Positions 34,693 through 43,609 of a stretch of 64,000 nucleotides of DNA are shown here, piece by piece; within the stretch, counting starts at the first letter, position 1, and each line of letters opens with the position of its first letter. The notes beneath the pieces were generated by a model that was given only the letters and a program-made list of their open reading frames with translations, was not told where the DNA came from and did not search any database. Both the position numbers and the translations under genes were made by a program. The stretch is taken from assembly GCA_945861875.1 (NCBI GenBank), contig CAMAWC010000003.1, forward strand, positions 24,597-88,596, written 5' to 3'. This DNA is from Bordetella parapertussis. Its GTDB lineage: Bacteria > Pseudomonadota > Gammaproteobacteria > Burkholderiales > SG8-39.

Positions 34693-35688
34693 ATGACGGA
34701 CAAGAAGCTTGTAACCTATGTAAAGAATGTTCGCTCCCTCGGAGCGGTATTCGATCTCGACAAAGAGGTTTTCGCAAAGGTGGCCGCGCGCTTCCCGGAA
34801 GTCGCGAAGAGGCTTGATTTACGGATCGGCTACGACGACGACGAAGTGGCGAAATGGCTGCCGGAGGCCGAAATCCTGTTTGCCTGGGAGTTCGATCGCA
34901 GCAATCTTGCCGTGGCGGCGCCCAAGCTGCAGTGGATACAGTTGATGGGCGCCGGCCTGGACCATCTGCTGCCGCTCGACTGGCTGCCTCCGAAAGTTCG
35001 CCTTGCCACCGCCGCCGGGGCTCATCATGACAAGGCGGGTGAGTTCCTGTCCACCGCCGTATTAATGCTGAACAACTGGATTCCGGCATTTGCCACGGAA
35101 CAACGATCGGCAAAGTGGGCAACGCGGTACTCCGGCCCGGTGACCGGGAAAACCGTCCTTCTGGTCGGCGTCGGCGGAACCGGGGGCGCTTGCGCCGAAC
35201 GCTGCAAGGCGCTGGGCATGCAGGTATTGGGCGTGCGGCCGAGCCGCAGGCCGCACCCGGCGGTCGATGAGATGTTTGGCAGCGACGAGTTGAAATCTGT
35301 CCTGCCGCGCGCCGATTTCGTCGTCGTCACGGTGCCGCTGACCGAGCGCAACCGCGGCACCATCGGCCGCGAGGAATTCGCCTGCATGAAGCAGGGCGCG
35401 GGACTGGTGAATATCGGTCGCCACGGCGTCGTGAATGAGGCGGCAATGATGGAGGCCCTGGAGAGCGGCAAACTCTCGGGTGCGGTACACGATCTGGAGG
35501 ATCCGGCCGCCGTCCCTTGCGACAAGCGACTCTGGACAACGCCCAATTTGCTCATTATCCCGCATTGCCTGACCAATGATCCGGCAACATTTCGCGAACA
35601 TGTGCTTGAAGTATTTTTCAAGAATGTCGATGAATACCTGGCCGGCCGAGAGCTTAAAACGCTGGTCGATCGGAAGCTGGGGTACTGA
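34693..35688 (+). CDS. D-2-hydroxyacid dehydrogenase family protein
   Basis: Start at ATG 34693 (MTDKKLVTYVKN) after AAGGGGAAG; 331 residues. Rossmann motif GVGGTG (159-164). Catalytic residues of the family are in place: Arg in NIGRHGVV, Glu in DLEDPA and His in IIPHC. The frame extends 19 codons upstream without a ribosome site. It is a paralogue of the enzyme at 46052-47077, and both are adjacent to a Rieske oxygenase gene. NAD(P)H-dependent reduction or oxidation of a 2-keto/2-hydroxy acid is expected. Confidence 0.88.
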   Translation: MTDKKLVTYVKNVRSLGAVFDLDKEVFAKVAARFPEVAKRLDLRIGYDDDEVAKWLPEAEILFAWEFDRSNLAVAAPKLQWIQLMGAGLDHLLPLDWLPPKVRLATAAGAHHDKAGEFLSTAVLMLNNWIPAFATEQRSAKWATRYSGPVTGKTVLLVGVGGTGGACAERCKALGMQVLGVRPSRRPHPAVDEMFGSDELKSVLPRADFVVVTVPLTERNRGTIGREEFACMKQGAGLVNIGRHGVVNEAAMMEALESGKLSGAVHDLEDPAAVPCDKRLWTTPNLLIIPHCLTNDPATFREHVLEVFFKNVDEYLAGRELKTLVDRKLGY

Positions 35689-35808
35689 ACCCCAACTGGG
35701 CATCTAAAAGGATCCGGTGTCAGGTAAAGAGCGCCGGGGCTGATTAATTGATAGCGCAACGCGGTCGCCATACCGCGGCAATGACTTCACATAAAAAAGG
35801 ATTTTTCC

Positions 35809-36882
35809 ATGAGCAACCCACGTTACAAGTACAACGCCCTGATGGATTTGGTGGCGGCCCTTGGCACAAAAGTCGGCTTGCCGGCCGATCGTGCCAGAAC
35901 GCAGGCGGAGATCCTGCTCGAAGGGGACCTGATGGGACACACGACGCACGGCCTGGCGCTGTTGCCGGGCATGCTCTCCGGGCTGGAGTCCGGAGCGATC
36001 CGCGCTTCCGGCGACCAGATTCAGGTATCGGATCACGGATCGACCATCGTATGGGATGCCGACCGCCTGCCGGGTACCTGGATGTTGACAGAGGCCATCT
36101 CCGAGGCCTGCCGCAGGATAGACAAACATCCGGTGATGACGGTTGTGCTCAAGCGCATGTCCCATATCGCGGCTCTTGGCGCCTATCTTCGCCAAGCGAC
36201 CGACAAGGGGCTGGTGATCTCGATCATGAATTCCGACCCTTCCATGCGCACCGTCGCGCCGGCCGGCGGGATGGAAGCGCAGTTGGCGGCAAACCCCATT
36301 GCGTTTGGCTATCCGACCGATACGGACCCGGTACTCATCGACGTCAGCACTTCCCCCGTTGCCAATGGCTGGGTTCGGCGCTGGGGCGCCGAAAAGAAAA
36401 AACTGCCGGGTAAATGGCTGCTCGACGCATCAGGAAATCCGACAGACGAGCCGGGTGCCTTGTTTGGTACGCCGAGTGGCGCGATGCTTCCGCTTGGCGG
36501 CCTGGAACTTGGGCACAAGGGCTTTGCCTGGGGGTTGATCGTCGAGGTGCTGACGGCGGGGCTATCGGGCCTCGGTCGAGCCGACAATGTCGCGCCTAAC
36601 ACCGGTACACCGGTTTTCCTGCAGATCATCGACCCGGATGCGTTTGCGGGAAAGACCGCATTGAAACGCGAGGCGGGTTGGCTGGCCAATGCCTGCCGCA
36701 ATTCCAAACCGATTCGTCCCGGATCCACGGTGAGAATGCCGGGGGATTCGGCCCTGGCATCGCGCCGGCGCCAGCTTGCCGCCGGCGTGGAACTCTATCC
36801 GGCCATTCCGCCCGAGTTGTCAAAATGGGCCGACAAGCTGGGTGTCAAAATGCCCGCGGCGATGGCTGAAGGCGCAGCCTGA
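35809..36882 (+). CDS. Ldh2/malate dehydrogenase type 2 family oxidoreductase
   Basis: A 357-residue member of the family that includes malate/L-sulfolactate dehydrogenases and AllD ureidoglycolate dehydrogenase. The N-terminal LMGHTTHGLALLPG (residues 41-54) corresponds to the conserved GH-x-SHG motif with Thr in place of Ser; the substrate region NPIAFGYPTD and LELGHKGFAWGLIVE also fit. It oxidises a 2-hydroxy acid with NAD(P)+. Because a DUF1116 (AllG-like) gene lies in the same run, a ureido-acid substrate is worth considering; that is inference. Confidence 0.88.
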   Translation: MSNPRYKYNALMDLVAALGTKVGLPADRARTQAEILLEGDLMGHTTHGLALLPGMLSGLESGAIRASGDQIQVSDHGSTIVWDADRLPGTWMLTEAISEACRRIDKHPVMTVVLKRMSHIAALGAYLRQATDKGLVISIMNSDPSMRTVAPAGGMEAQLAANPIAFGYPTDTDPVLIDVSTSPVANGWVRRWGAEKKKLPGKWLLDASGNPTDEPGALFGTPSGAMLPLGGLELGHKGFAWGLIVEVLTAGLSGLGRADNVAPNTGTPVFLQIIDPDAFAGKTALKREAGWLANACRNSKPIRPGSTVRMPGDSALASRRRQLAAGVELYPAIPPELSKWADKLGVKMPAAMAEGAA

Positions 36883-36893
36883 ATTTCCGCGCC

Positions 36894-37547
36894 GTGACGG
36901 CAGCAGCGCAGGAGCTTCGCCCAAACTGGCCCGACGGCCTTCCGCCCGAAAGGGCGAAGGACCTGATGGCGGCGGCGCTGGAGCTTTTTGCGCGGCATGA
37001 CTATTCATCCGTGACGATCAAGGATATTGCGCGCAGCCTGGGGGTGAATACCGCGCTTATCTACTATTACTTTGACAGCAAGGAAGACCTGTTCCGGGTC
37101 ACCCTCGAGTATTTCATCCAGAAAGCCCTGGAAACCTTTCGCGGCCTTGAGCGTGCCAACGAGGATCCGGTGAAAATGCTTTCGGCATGGTTTTCCACCC
37201 AGGCGCGCCTCGCCGGCGAGATCCGCCAGTTGGTCAAGATCATGCTCGATTACAGTATCTCCGGAGGCCAGTCAAAAGTGGCGGACGCGGCGATTCATGT
37301 GTTCTACCAGCACGAGTTGAAGATACTCTCCAGTCGCATCCAGCTTGGTGTCAAAAAAGGAATCTTCCGTGCCGTCAATGTAAAAAGGGCGGCGCAACTC
37401 GCGTCGACCCATCTGGATGGAATCATGGTCGGTTCGCTGATGCATCCTGATTTTGACGTTGCCTCGGCGATTCGTGATTTTGAAGAGGTTTTTTGGAACT
37501 ATCTTGGCTACAGTCCTGCCCGGAAAGTTTTGCTAAAACGCAGATGA
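36894..37547 (+). CDS. TetR family transcriptional regulator
   Basis: A 217-residue regulator from GTG 36894, 11 nt after the Ldh2-type gene. The TetR N-terminal HTH spans about residues 22-68 (AALELFARHDYSSVTIKDIARSLGVNTALIYYYF), followed by an all-helical ligand domain. No local promoter is obvious, so it is co-transcribed with genes it may control. It is the only regulator gene in the 27-48 kb region. Confidence 0.92.
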   Translation: MTAAAQELRPNWPDGLPPERAKDLMAAALELFARHDYSSVTIKDIARSLGVNTALIYYYFDSKEDLFRVTLEYFIQKALETFRGLERANEDPVKMLSAWFSTQARLAGEIRQLVKIMLDYSISGGQSKVADAAIHVFYQHELKILSSRIQLGVKKGIFRAVNVKRAAQLASTHLDGIMVGSLMHPDFDVASAIRDFEEVFWNYLGYSPARKVLLKRR

Positions 37548-37559
37548 AAGGATAGCCGA

Positions 37560-38708
37560 ATGACCGAGCTTTTCGAGTCCAAAACCTATCGCGCGCTTCG
37601 CAAACCGCTGCTTGATGCCGAGACCCTGCCGCCGGAGTGCTACACCTCGGCGGAGTTTCATCGCCGCGAGGTTGCCGAGATATTCCTGAAGAGCTGGAAC
37701 CTCGTCGGTCGAACCGACTATGTGAAGAAAGCCGGTGACTATTTCACGCACACGGTGACGGGCGTGTCCTTCATCGTAATTCGCGGCGACGACGGCCGCA
37801 TCCGGGCCCTGGTCAACTCCTGCACGCATCGCGGGACAAAGTTGCTCGAAGGTGAGGGCAATTGCCGCACGATCCGCTGCCCCTATCACAGCTGGATGTT
37901 TGACCGGGACGGGGCGCTCAAAAGCGCGCCCTATATGCAGGACGTTCCGGGATTCTCCATGGGGGAAAATGGGCTCGTTGAAATCAGGCTGGAGGAGTGG
38001 TCGGGTTTCCTGTTCGTGAATTTTGACCCCGGGTGCGGCAAGCTGCGGGACTATCTTGGCGACCTGGATGCGTGGACGGAGTCCTACGAGTTTGGGCGCA
38101 TGGTCACGGTCAAGCGCAAGGAGTTCGTGATCCGCGGAAACTGGAAAGGTTACGTGGAGAATTCCCTTGAGCACCTGCACCTGCCCACGGTGCATCAAAA
38201 GACCATCGGCGGCGTGCAGGCGATATGGGAGCCGGTTGATGGAACGCCGGGAAACTATGTGATCCTGCGCTCGAAAACCGCCAATTCGCGTGCGACCCTT
38301 GGGAAGGATGTGGCATTTGACAGGATCGCCAGCCTGCGCGGACCGGCTGCTGAAGGGGCGCAGTACATATTGATTTATCCCTGCACCGTCATCGGGGCTG
38401 ATCTGGATTGCATGTGGTTCAAGCAACTGCTGCCGGAAGGGCCCGATACGGTCCGGGTTGTCGCGGCGTTTTGCTTCACCCAGGAGGCGGTGGCAAGGCC
38501 GGATTTCGAACAGGTGGTGCAGAGTTATCACAAACGGTTCGATCTGGTGATGGGTGAGGACAACGATATCTCGGGCAAGCATCTGGCCGGGGTGGAAAAT
38601 CCCCTGGCCCGCCCGGGACGCTTTTCCAGTCTGGAGCCGCTGGTCCACCGCATCGATAACTGGATTGTCGACCGGGTGATCGGCCGCGGCGAAGGCGAAG
38701 CTAAGTAG
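37560..38708 (+). CDS. Rieske non-heme iron oxygenase, alpha subunit (2 of 4)
   Basis: A 382-residue oxygenase. Rieske ligands Cys88/His90 (CTHRG) and Cys107/His110 (CPYHSW); mononuclear iron site NSLEHLHLPTVH with Glu204, His207 and His212. It starts 12 nt after the TetR gene. Overall layout matches the other three paralogues, but the active-site pocket sequence after the iron motif (KTIGGVQAIWEP) differs, so substrate specificity probably does too. No reductase or ferredoxin gene adjoins it. Confidence 0.92.
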   Translation: MTELFESKTYRALRKPLLDAETLPPECYTSAEFHRREVAEIFLKSWNLVGRTDYVKKAGDYFTHTVTGVSFIVIRGDDGRIRALVNSCTHRGTKLLEGEGNCRTIRCPYHSWMFDRDGALKSAPYMQDVPGFSMGENGLVEIRLEEWSGFLFVNFDPGCGKLRDYLGDLDAWTESYEFGRMVTVKRKEFVIRGNWKGYVENSLEHLHLPTVHQKTIGGVQAIWEPVDGTPGNYVILRSKTANSRATLGKDVAFDRIASLRGPAAEGAQYILIYPCTVIGADLDCMWFKQLLPEGPDTVRVVAAFCFTQEAVARPDFEQVVQSYHKRFDLVMGEDNDISGKHLAGVENPLARPGRFSSLEPLVHRIDNWIVDRVIGRGEGEAK

Positions 38709-38769
38709 GCGAAGTAGCCGGGGTGCGCATCCGCGTGCCCGATGGCAATTGGCAGGAGGAAGCTAGGAT

Positions 38770-40062
38770 ATGGACAAGGGGCAAGGCACAAGTGGCAGTA
38801 CCGCGCCGGGTGGCGCAGAGCAGCGCCGGCTTGAGGCGAACGCAGAGGCTTTCCGGCGGCTGTGCACCTCTGATCCGGTACTCCTGGATGTCAGGCCGGC
38901 CATTGAGGTTGTACCGGGATTTACCCGCGAAACAATTCTCACCTCCGGACCACTGCTGGCATGGGATGAATACACGGGGGGGCAGCGTTCGGCAATCATC
39001 GGCGGGGCATTGTTCGAGGGGCTGGCAAGCGATGCCCTGGATGCCGAGAAAAAGCTGGCGGCGGGGAGCATCCGGCTGCGTGGCTGCCAGGAACTGAAGT
39101 GCGTAGGCTCTCTTGCCGGGATCTACACCGCATCGATGCCGGTCTTTGTCGTCAGCAACAAGGCTTTCGGCAATCTCGCCTACTGCAACATCTACGAGGG
39201 CACCAATCCGCGCAGGCTCAACTACGGCGTATATGACGATGGGGTGCGAGACCGGCTGCGTTACATCAGCGACATCATTGCTCCCGTTCTTGGCAGGGCG
39301 GTTCGTTCCGAGGGTGGCATACCGCTCAAATCCATCATGAGCCGCGCCCTGCACATGGGGGATGACCTGCACAGCAGGAATACCGCGGCTTCGCTGCTGT
39401 TTTCAAGGGAGATCTTTCCGGCGATGCTGGCGCTCGCGGTGACTGATTGCGATAGCGTCGACAAAGCCGTTCGCGCGATGACCGAGGATCACTATTTTTT
39501 CCTGCGCCTTTCCATGGCGGCGGCAAAGTCGATGGCGGACGCGGCGGCAGGAATCGAGGCATCAAGCATGGTTACCGCGATGGCATTCAATTGCCGCGGC
39601 TTCTCCATCCGGGTGAGCGGCCTGGGCGACGAGTGGTTTTCCGGTCCGCATGCGACGGTGCAGGCAACCTTATTCGCCGGACACACCCAGGACGAAATCA
39701 CCTGGATGGGGGGCGAAAGCATCATTGCTGAAACGGTTGGCTTTGGCGGGTTTTCACAGGCTGCCGCGTTCGCGCTGCAGAAGTACCAGGGCGGCTCTCC
39801 GGAAATGATGGTGGAGCGCAACCTCGCGCTTTACTCGATTACGATAGGCGAGAGTCCGGATTTCCAGATTCCATTCCTGCGTTATCGGGGCGCGCCGACG
39901 GGGATAGACATTTTCAAGGTTCTCGATACCGGCATATTGCCGGTGATGAACATCGGCGTCGCCGGGCGCGATGGCGGGCAGATTGGCGCCGGGATCGTGC
40001 AGGCGCCGAAGCCGTGTTTCGAGGCGGCGGCACAGGCTTACAGGAAACGATATGGAACTTGA
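38770..40062 (+). CDS. DUF1116 family protein, AllG (YlbE)-like
   Basis: A 430-residue DUF1116 protein. Recognisable segments are ALHMGDDLHSRNTAAS, MTEDHYFFLRLSMAAAK, the Gly-rich VSGLGDEWFSGPHATVQ, and the C-terminal NIGVAGRDGGQIGAGIVQAP. In E. coli the DUF1116 protein AllG (YlbE) is reported to form oxamate carbamoyltransferase with AllF (FdrA) and AllH (YlbF). Here neither AllF nor AllH is present; instead the stop overlaps the start of a DUF1989 gene by 11 nt, implying translational coupling. Function in this setting is unknown; carbamoyl or acyl-phosphate chemistry is a guess. Confidence 0.85.
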   Translation: MDKGQGTSGSTAPGGAEQRRLEANAEAFRRLCTSDPVLLDVRPAIEVVPGFTRETILTSGPLLAWDEYTGGQRSAIIGGALFEGLASDALDAEKKLAAGSIRLRGCQELKCVGSLAGIYTASMPVFVVSNKAFGNLAYCNIYEGTNPRRLNYGVYDDGVRDRLRYISDIIAPVLGRAVRSEGGIPLKSIMSRALHMGDDLHSRNTAASLLFSREIFPAMLALAVTDCDSVDKAVRAMTEDHYFFLRLSMAAAKSMADAAAGIEASSMVTAMAFNCRGFSIRVSGLGDEWFSGPHATVQATLFAGHTQDEITWMGGESIIAETVGFGGFSQAAAFALQKYQGGSPEMMVERNLALYSITIGESPDFQIPFLRYRGAPTGIDIFKVLDTGILPVMNIGVAGRDGGQIGAGIVQAPKPCFEAAAQAYRKRYGT

Positions 40063-40672
40063 GGGCAAGCGGGCGAGTTTGCTCAAGGAAATCATCGCCC
40101 CGGGCGGGACATGGGCCGGCGTGGTGAAACGCGGGCAGATCCTCAGGCTGACAGACCTTGAGGGAACGCAGGCGGTCGATTTTCTTTGCTATAACGCAAA
40201 TGACACGCTGGAACGCTATTGCGCCGCCGATACCATCAAGATTGCGGGACAGATATTCATAGGCAAAGGATCTTTGCTGTATTCGGACATGGGGCGGGTA
40301 CTGTTTACGGTGCTTGATGACACCTGCGGCAAACACGATTCCATCGGCGGTTGCTGCAGCCGCGAGAGCAACAAAGTCCGCTACGGCCTGGACGACGGGC
40401 CCAATTGCCGGGACAATTTCCTGCGTGCACTCAAGCCGTTCGGGCTTGGCAAACGCGATATCGTCTCGAACCTGAATTTCTTCATGTATGTTCCCGTTGG
40501 GGACGCGGGTGAAATGGCGATCGTCGACGGACATTCCAGGGCCGGTGACTATGTTGAATTGCGTGCGGAAATGGACGTCCTGTCGGTGCTGTCCAATTGC
40601 CCGCAAATGAACAATCCCGCGAACGGTTACAAGCTGACGCCGATATCGGTCGAGGTGCTTTACGCAGTTTGA
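40052..40672 (+). CDS. DUF1989 (urea carboxylase-associated/carboxyguanidine deiminase-like) protein
   Basis: Start at ATG 40052, inside the end of the DUF1116 gene and preceded by AGGAAACG; 206 residues. DUF1989 features are GQILRLTDLEGTQAVDFLCYN, the cysteine-rich GGCCSRESN, NFFMYVPVGDAGEM and the C-terminal SNCPQMNNPANG. Some DUF1989 pairs (CgdA/CgdB) form carboxyguanidine deiminase; others accompany urea carboxylase without known chemistry. The usual C-terminal CPQD is CPQM here. It has a paralogue at 42981, and the two might form a heteromer. Confidence 0.87.
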   Translation: MELEGKRASLLKEIIAPGGTWAGVVKRGQILRLTDLEGTQAVDFLCYNANDTLERYCAADTIKIAGQIFIGKGSLLYSDMGRVLFTVLDDTCGKHDSIGGCCSRESNKVRYGLDDGPNCRDNFLRALKPFGLGKRDIVSNLNFFMYVPVGDAGEMAIVDGHSRAGDYVELRAEMDVLSVLSNCPQMNNPANGYKLTPISVEVLYAV

Positions 40673-40762
40673 TGGATAACAGACCCGATCCGCATGCCGC
40701 AACCAGCACGAACGGCCTTCAGGGCATCCGGCGGCGCCAATTCTTTGCCAAGGGGGTGTGAG

Positions 40763-41899
40763 ATGCTTACCGCAGCGCAATTTGATCCCGTAAGGAAGCC
40801 TCTGGATGAGGCCGAGACATTGCCGCCGTCGTGCTATCACTCGGAGGAGTTTTATGACCTCGAGGTGCGCAATATTTTCCGCAAGCAGTGGATCCTCATG
40901 GGGCGTTCGGAAGAGTGGAAGGAGCAGGGCGCGTTCATCGCATATGAGCGGTTTGGCATTCCGTTCTTTATCGTCAGGGACCAGTCCGGACGGCTGCGCG
41001 CATTTGCCAATAGTTGCAGGCATCGTGGTTCGCAGATAGTCAGCGGCTGTGGAAAATTACAGACTTTTGTCTGTCCGTATCACAGCTGGGTTTATGGGCT
41101 CGACGGAAGCTTGCGCCGGGCGCCGGGCATGGAGGGCAATGCTGGGTTCGACTCATCCGAATACGGGCTTGCGGAGATCAGGCTCGAAACCTGGCTTGGT
41201 TTTGTGTTTGTAAACTTCAACCCTGACTGCGCACCGCTGTCGAACCAGCTCGGCGATCTGGGCGACTACCTGAAACCCTACGATTTTGACAACGTGGTGA
41301 CTGTTGGGCGTGACGAGTACGAAGTCAAGACAAACTGGAAGACCCTTGTCGAAAACTCGATGGAGTGGCTGCATCATCCGACGGTGCACAAGCAGTCGAT
41401 TGCCGGCAAGGTGGCAACCATCCAGCGCAAGGTGGTTTATGGAAATCCGGGCGAATACGTGATGATCCAGTCGCAGGCCAAGGGGGTGTCTCGGGCGACG
41501 CTCGACAACGAAAGCGGTTTCCCCCCTGTTTCCTCGCTGACCGGGGCAACCCGCGACGGCTCACACTACGTTCTCATCCTCCCGTTCGCGATGCTCGGGT
41601 GCGACGTCGATTCTATTTGGTACAAGCAAATGATACCGGAGGGGCCGGGGCTTGTTCGAAACATCGCAACCTATTGCTTCCACAAGGAGACCATTGCGCG
41701 CCCGGATTTTGATCAGGTCTCTCCCAATTATTTCCGCCGGTTCCGCAAGGTCGTGACCGAGGATAATGTGGCAATGGAGCGTCAGCAGGTCGGGCTGATG
41801 TCTCCCTTGGCAAAGCCCGGCCGTTATTCGGACCCGGAAATTCTGGTGCATCGTATCGACAACTGGGTTCTCGACAAGGTCTTTGCGCAAGATGGTTGA
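40763..41899 (+). CDS. Rieske non-heme iron oxygenase, alpha subunit (3 of 4)
   Basis: Start at ATG 40763 after AAGGGGGTG, giving 378 residues. Rieske ligands Cys85/His87 (CRHRG) and Cys104/His107 (CPYHSW); iron site NSMEWLHHPTVH with Glu201, His204 and His209. An extra His205 next to the first ligand is peculiar to this copy. The fragment KTIGG/KQSIAG after the iron motif links it most closely to copy 2. No electron-transfer partner is encoded nearby. Confidence 0.92.
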   Translation: MLTAAQFDPVRKPLDEAETLPPSCYHSEEFYDLEVRNIFRKQWILMGRSEEWKEQGAFIAYERFGIPFFIVRDQSGRLRAFANSCRHRGSQIVSGCGKLQTFVCPYHSWVYGLDGSLRRAPGMEGNAGFDSSEYGLAEIRLETWLGFVFVNFNPDCAPLSNQLGDLGDYLKPYDFDNVVTVGRDEYEVKTNWKTLVENSMEWLHHPTVHKQSIAGKVATIQRKVVYGNPGEYVMIQSQAKGVSRATLDNESGFPPVSSLTGATRDGSHYVLILPFAMLGCDVDSIWYKQMIPEGPGLVRNIATYCFHKETIARPDFDQVSPNYFRRFRKVVTEDNVAMERQQVGLMSPLAKPGRYSDPEILVHRIDNWVLDKVFAQDG

Positions 41900-42067
41900 T
41901 CTGCCTTGCCCGGCACGGCTTGCGGGGATTGCCAATTGGCCGTTCCGGACCGCCCGGTGACGTGCGCGACAACAGCGTTGATGCAATGCGGATTTCGAGC
42001 AATGGACCTGCAGGAATATTTGAACTGATTCCAACCTACCCGGAAAAAACTACGGAGAATGATGATC

Positions 42068-42907
42068 ATGAAAAATGCAAAATCCCTGGTAAAGGCGCTC
42101 GTGGTTGCGCTTGCCCTGTTCGTCGCGCCGGGCGCGGCATTCTCACAGTCTGGTGATACATTCGAGAGGATTCTTCGCGACAAGAAAATAAAATTTGGCT
42201 ATATCGTTTCGCCGCCCAGCGCCATCCGCGACCCGGCCAGCGGTGCGGTCTCCGGCTTTTACATCGATGCTGCGCGGGCACTGGCCGAGTTGATGCAGGT
42301 TGAAGCGGAATTTGTCGAAACCAGTTGGGCCAATTTTGCCTCGGCGCTGCAGGCGGGCCAATTCGACATTTCAATAGCGGCGACATTTGCAACTATACCG
42401 CGGGCGATGGCGGTGTCGTTTACGAATCCCATCAATTACCAGAGTTTCAGCGGGGTGGCGCGACGGGGCGACCAGCGATTCAAGAAGATGGCCGACCTCA
42501 ACAAGGCGGAGGTGAAGGTGGCGGTGGTGCAGGGGAGCGCCGGTCATGAGTTTGCGCGTCAAAATCTGAAGCTGGCCAACATCATCGCGTTGGGAACCAG
42601 CAACCTTCAGCAACCGTTCCTTGAGGTAAGCGCAGGGCGGGCCGATGTCGCAATCCAGGACGAATCGCAAGTGCGCCGATATGTCCCCACGCACAAGGAG
42701 GTCGTGCCGCTTTTCGGGGGGACGGCTTTCAACACCCTGCCTCTGGCGTGGGCTGTCCGGCGCGGAGATCAAGCGCTGCTCGGTTTCCTTAACACGTCCA
42801 TCACGTACATGATGACCTCCGGGCGCTGGGACGAGATTGCCGCGAAGTACGGGCCGACCGGGCGGTACAAGGACGCACCGCAACTCGTTCCATTCGGCAC
42901 GTTCTGA
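42068..42907 (+). CDS. Polar amino acid-type ABC transporter substrate-binding protein (SBP_bac_3)
   Basis: Start chosen at ATG 42068 (MKNAKSLVKAL), ten bases after GGAG; ATGs at 42059 and 42062 are in frame but too close. The 279-residue protein has a signal ending AAFSQ and SBP_bac_3 features: KIKFGYIVSPPSAIRD, GFYIDAARALAELM and QAGQFDISIAATFATIPRA. It belongs with the permease (43610) and ATPase (44257), although a DUF1989 gene lies between. Ligand probably a charged or ureido/guanidino amino acid-like compound, by inference. Confidence 0.9.
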   Translation: MKNAKSLVKALVVALALFVAPGAAFSQSGDTFERILRDKKIKFGYIVSPPSAIRDPASGAVSGFYIDAARALAELMQVEAEFVETSWANFASALQAGQFDISIAATFATIPRAMAVSFTNPINYQSFSGVARRGDQRFKKMADLNKAEVKVAVVQGSAGHEFARQNLKLANIIALGTSNLQQPFLEVSAGRADVAIQDESQVRRYVPTHKEVVPLFGGTAFNTLPLAWAVRRGDQALLGFLNTSITYMMTSGRWDEIAAKYGPTGRYKDAPQLVPFGTF

Positions 42908-42980
42908 GCATCAAAATGGCCGGGACGTTGCGGTATCTGCTTAGCCGGGCAATTCGGTCCGGTCATGGGAAGGGCGCCAA

Positions 42981-43586
42981 ATGAAGCTTATCAAGAGGGG
43001 TCTCATTCCGGCGCGCAAGGGTGCGGCGGCGGACTTGCGCAAGGGGCAGTCGATCCGTGTCATCAATACGCATGGGGCGCAGGTGGTTGACACGTGGGCT
43101 TTCTCCAGCGCGGACCCGCAGGAATTCATGTCAATGGAGCATAGTCGTGCGGGGATGAGCAGGCTGAGTCCACGCATCGGTGACAAATTGCGGACCAACA
43201 AACGGCGGCCGATTTTCGAGGTTGTCGAGGATACATGGGGCGGGGCGCATGACACGCTGATTGCCGCTTGCGACGTCTACCGCTATGAGGGGCTCGGGCA
43301 TAAGGGGCATCACGACAATTGCACGGCCAATCTTGCGGAGGCTATGACCGGCGCCGGTCATGCCCTGCCTGAAACGCCCTGCCCGCTGAATCTTTTTATG
43401 AACATACCCTGGACGGCTGAGGGGGATCTGACCTTCGCAACGCCAACGACAAAGCCCGGTGACTACATCACGCTCCTGGCACAAATGGATTGCCTAGTCG
43501 TGTTTTCGGCCTGTCCGCAGGACTTGATCCCGATAAATGGTGCCGCGTGCACGCCGCGGGATGCTCACTTCGAGATTCTCGGATAA
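42981..43586 (+). CDS. DUF1989 (urea carboxylase-associated/carboxyguanidine deiminase-like) protein
   Basis: A 201-residue DUF1989 protein with the full set of conserved features: GQSIRVINTHGAQVVDTWAF, GHKGHHDNCTANL (His/Cys-rich, possible metal site), PLNLFMNIPW and the C-terminal SACPQDLIPINGAA. Compared with the paralogue at 40052 it keeps the CPQD motif and has the HHDNC cluster instead of GGCCSRESN, as expected for two different subunits. It is inserted between the binding-protein and permease genes of an amino acid-type transporter, which ties its substrate to that import system. Confidence 0.88.
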   Translation: MKLIKRGLIPARKGAAADLRKGQSIRVINTHGAQVVDTWAFSSADPQEFMSMEHSRAGMSRLSPRIGDKLRTNKRRPIFEVVEDTWGGAHDTLIAACDVYRYEGLGHKGHHDNCTANLAEAMTGAGHALPETPCPLNLFMNIPWTAEGDLTFATPTTKPGDYITLLAQMDCLVVFSACPQDLIPINGAACTPRDAHFEILG

Positions 43587-43609
43587 ATGAGCGCCCCGGG
43601 CGATTGACC

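Noticed and set aside
35809..40062. Complete allantoin/ureidoglycolate pathway (AllD plus AllG)
   Set aside because: Only an Ldh2-family enzyme and a DUF1116 protein are shared. AllC, AllF, AllH and a carbamate kinase are missing.
40052..43586. Complete guanidine degradation pathway
   Set aside because: The DUF1989 pair fits CgdAB, but guanidine carboxylase and allophanate hydrolase are absent and the operon is full of oxygenases, so the known pathway is not supported.
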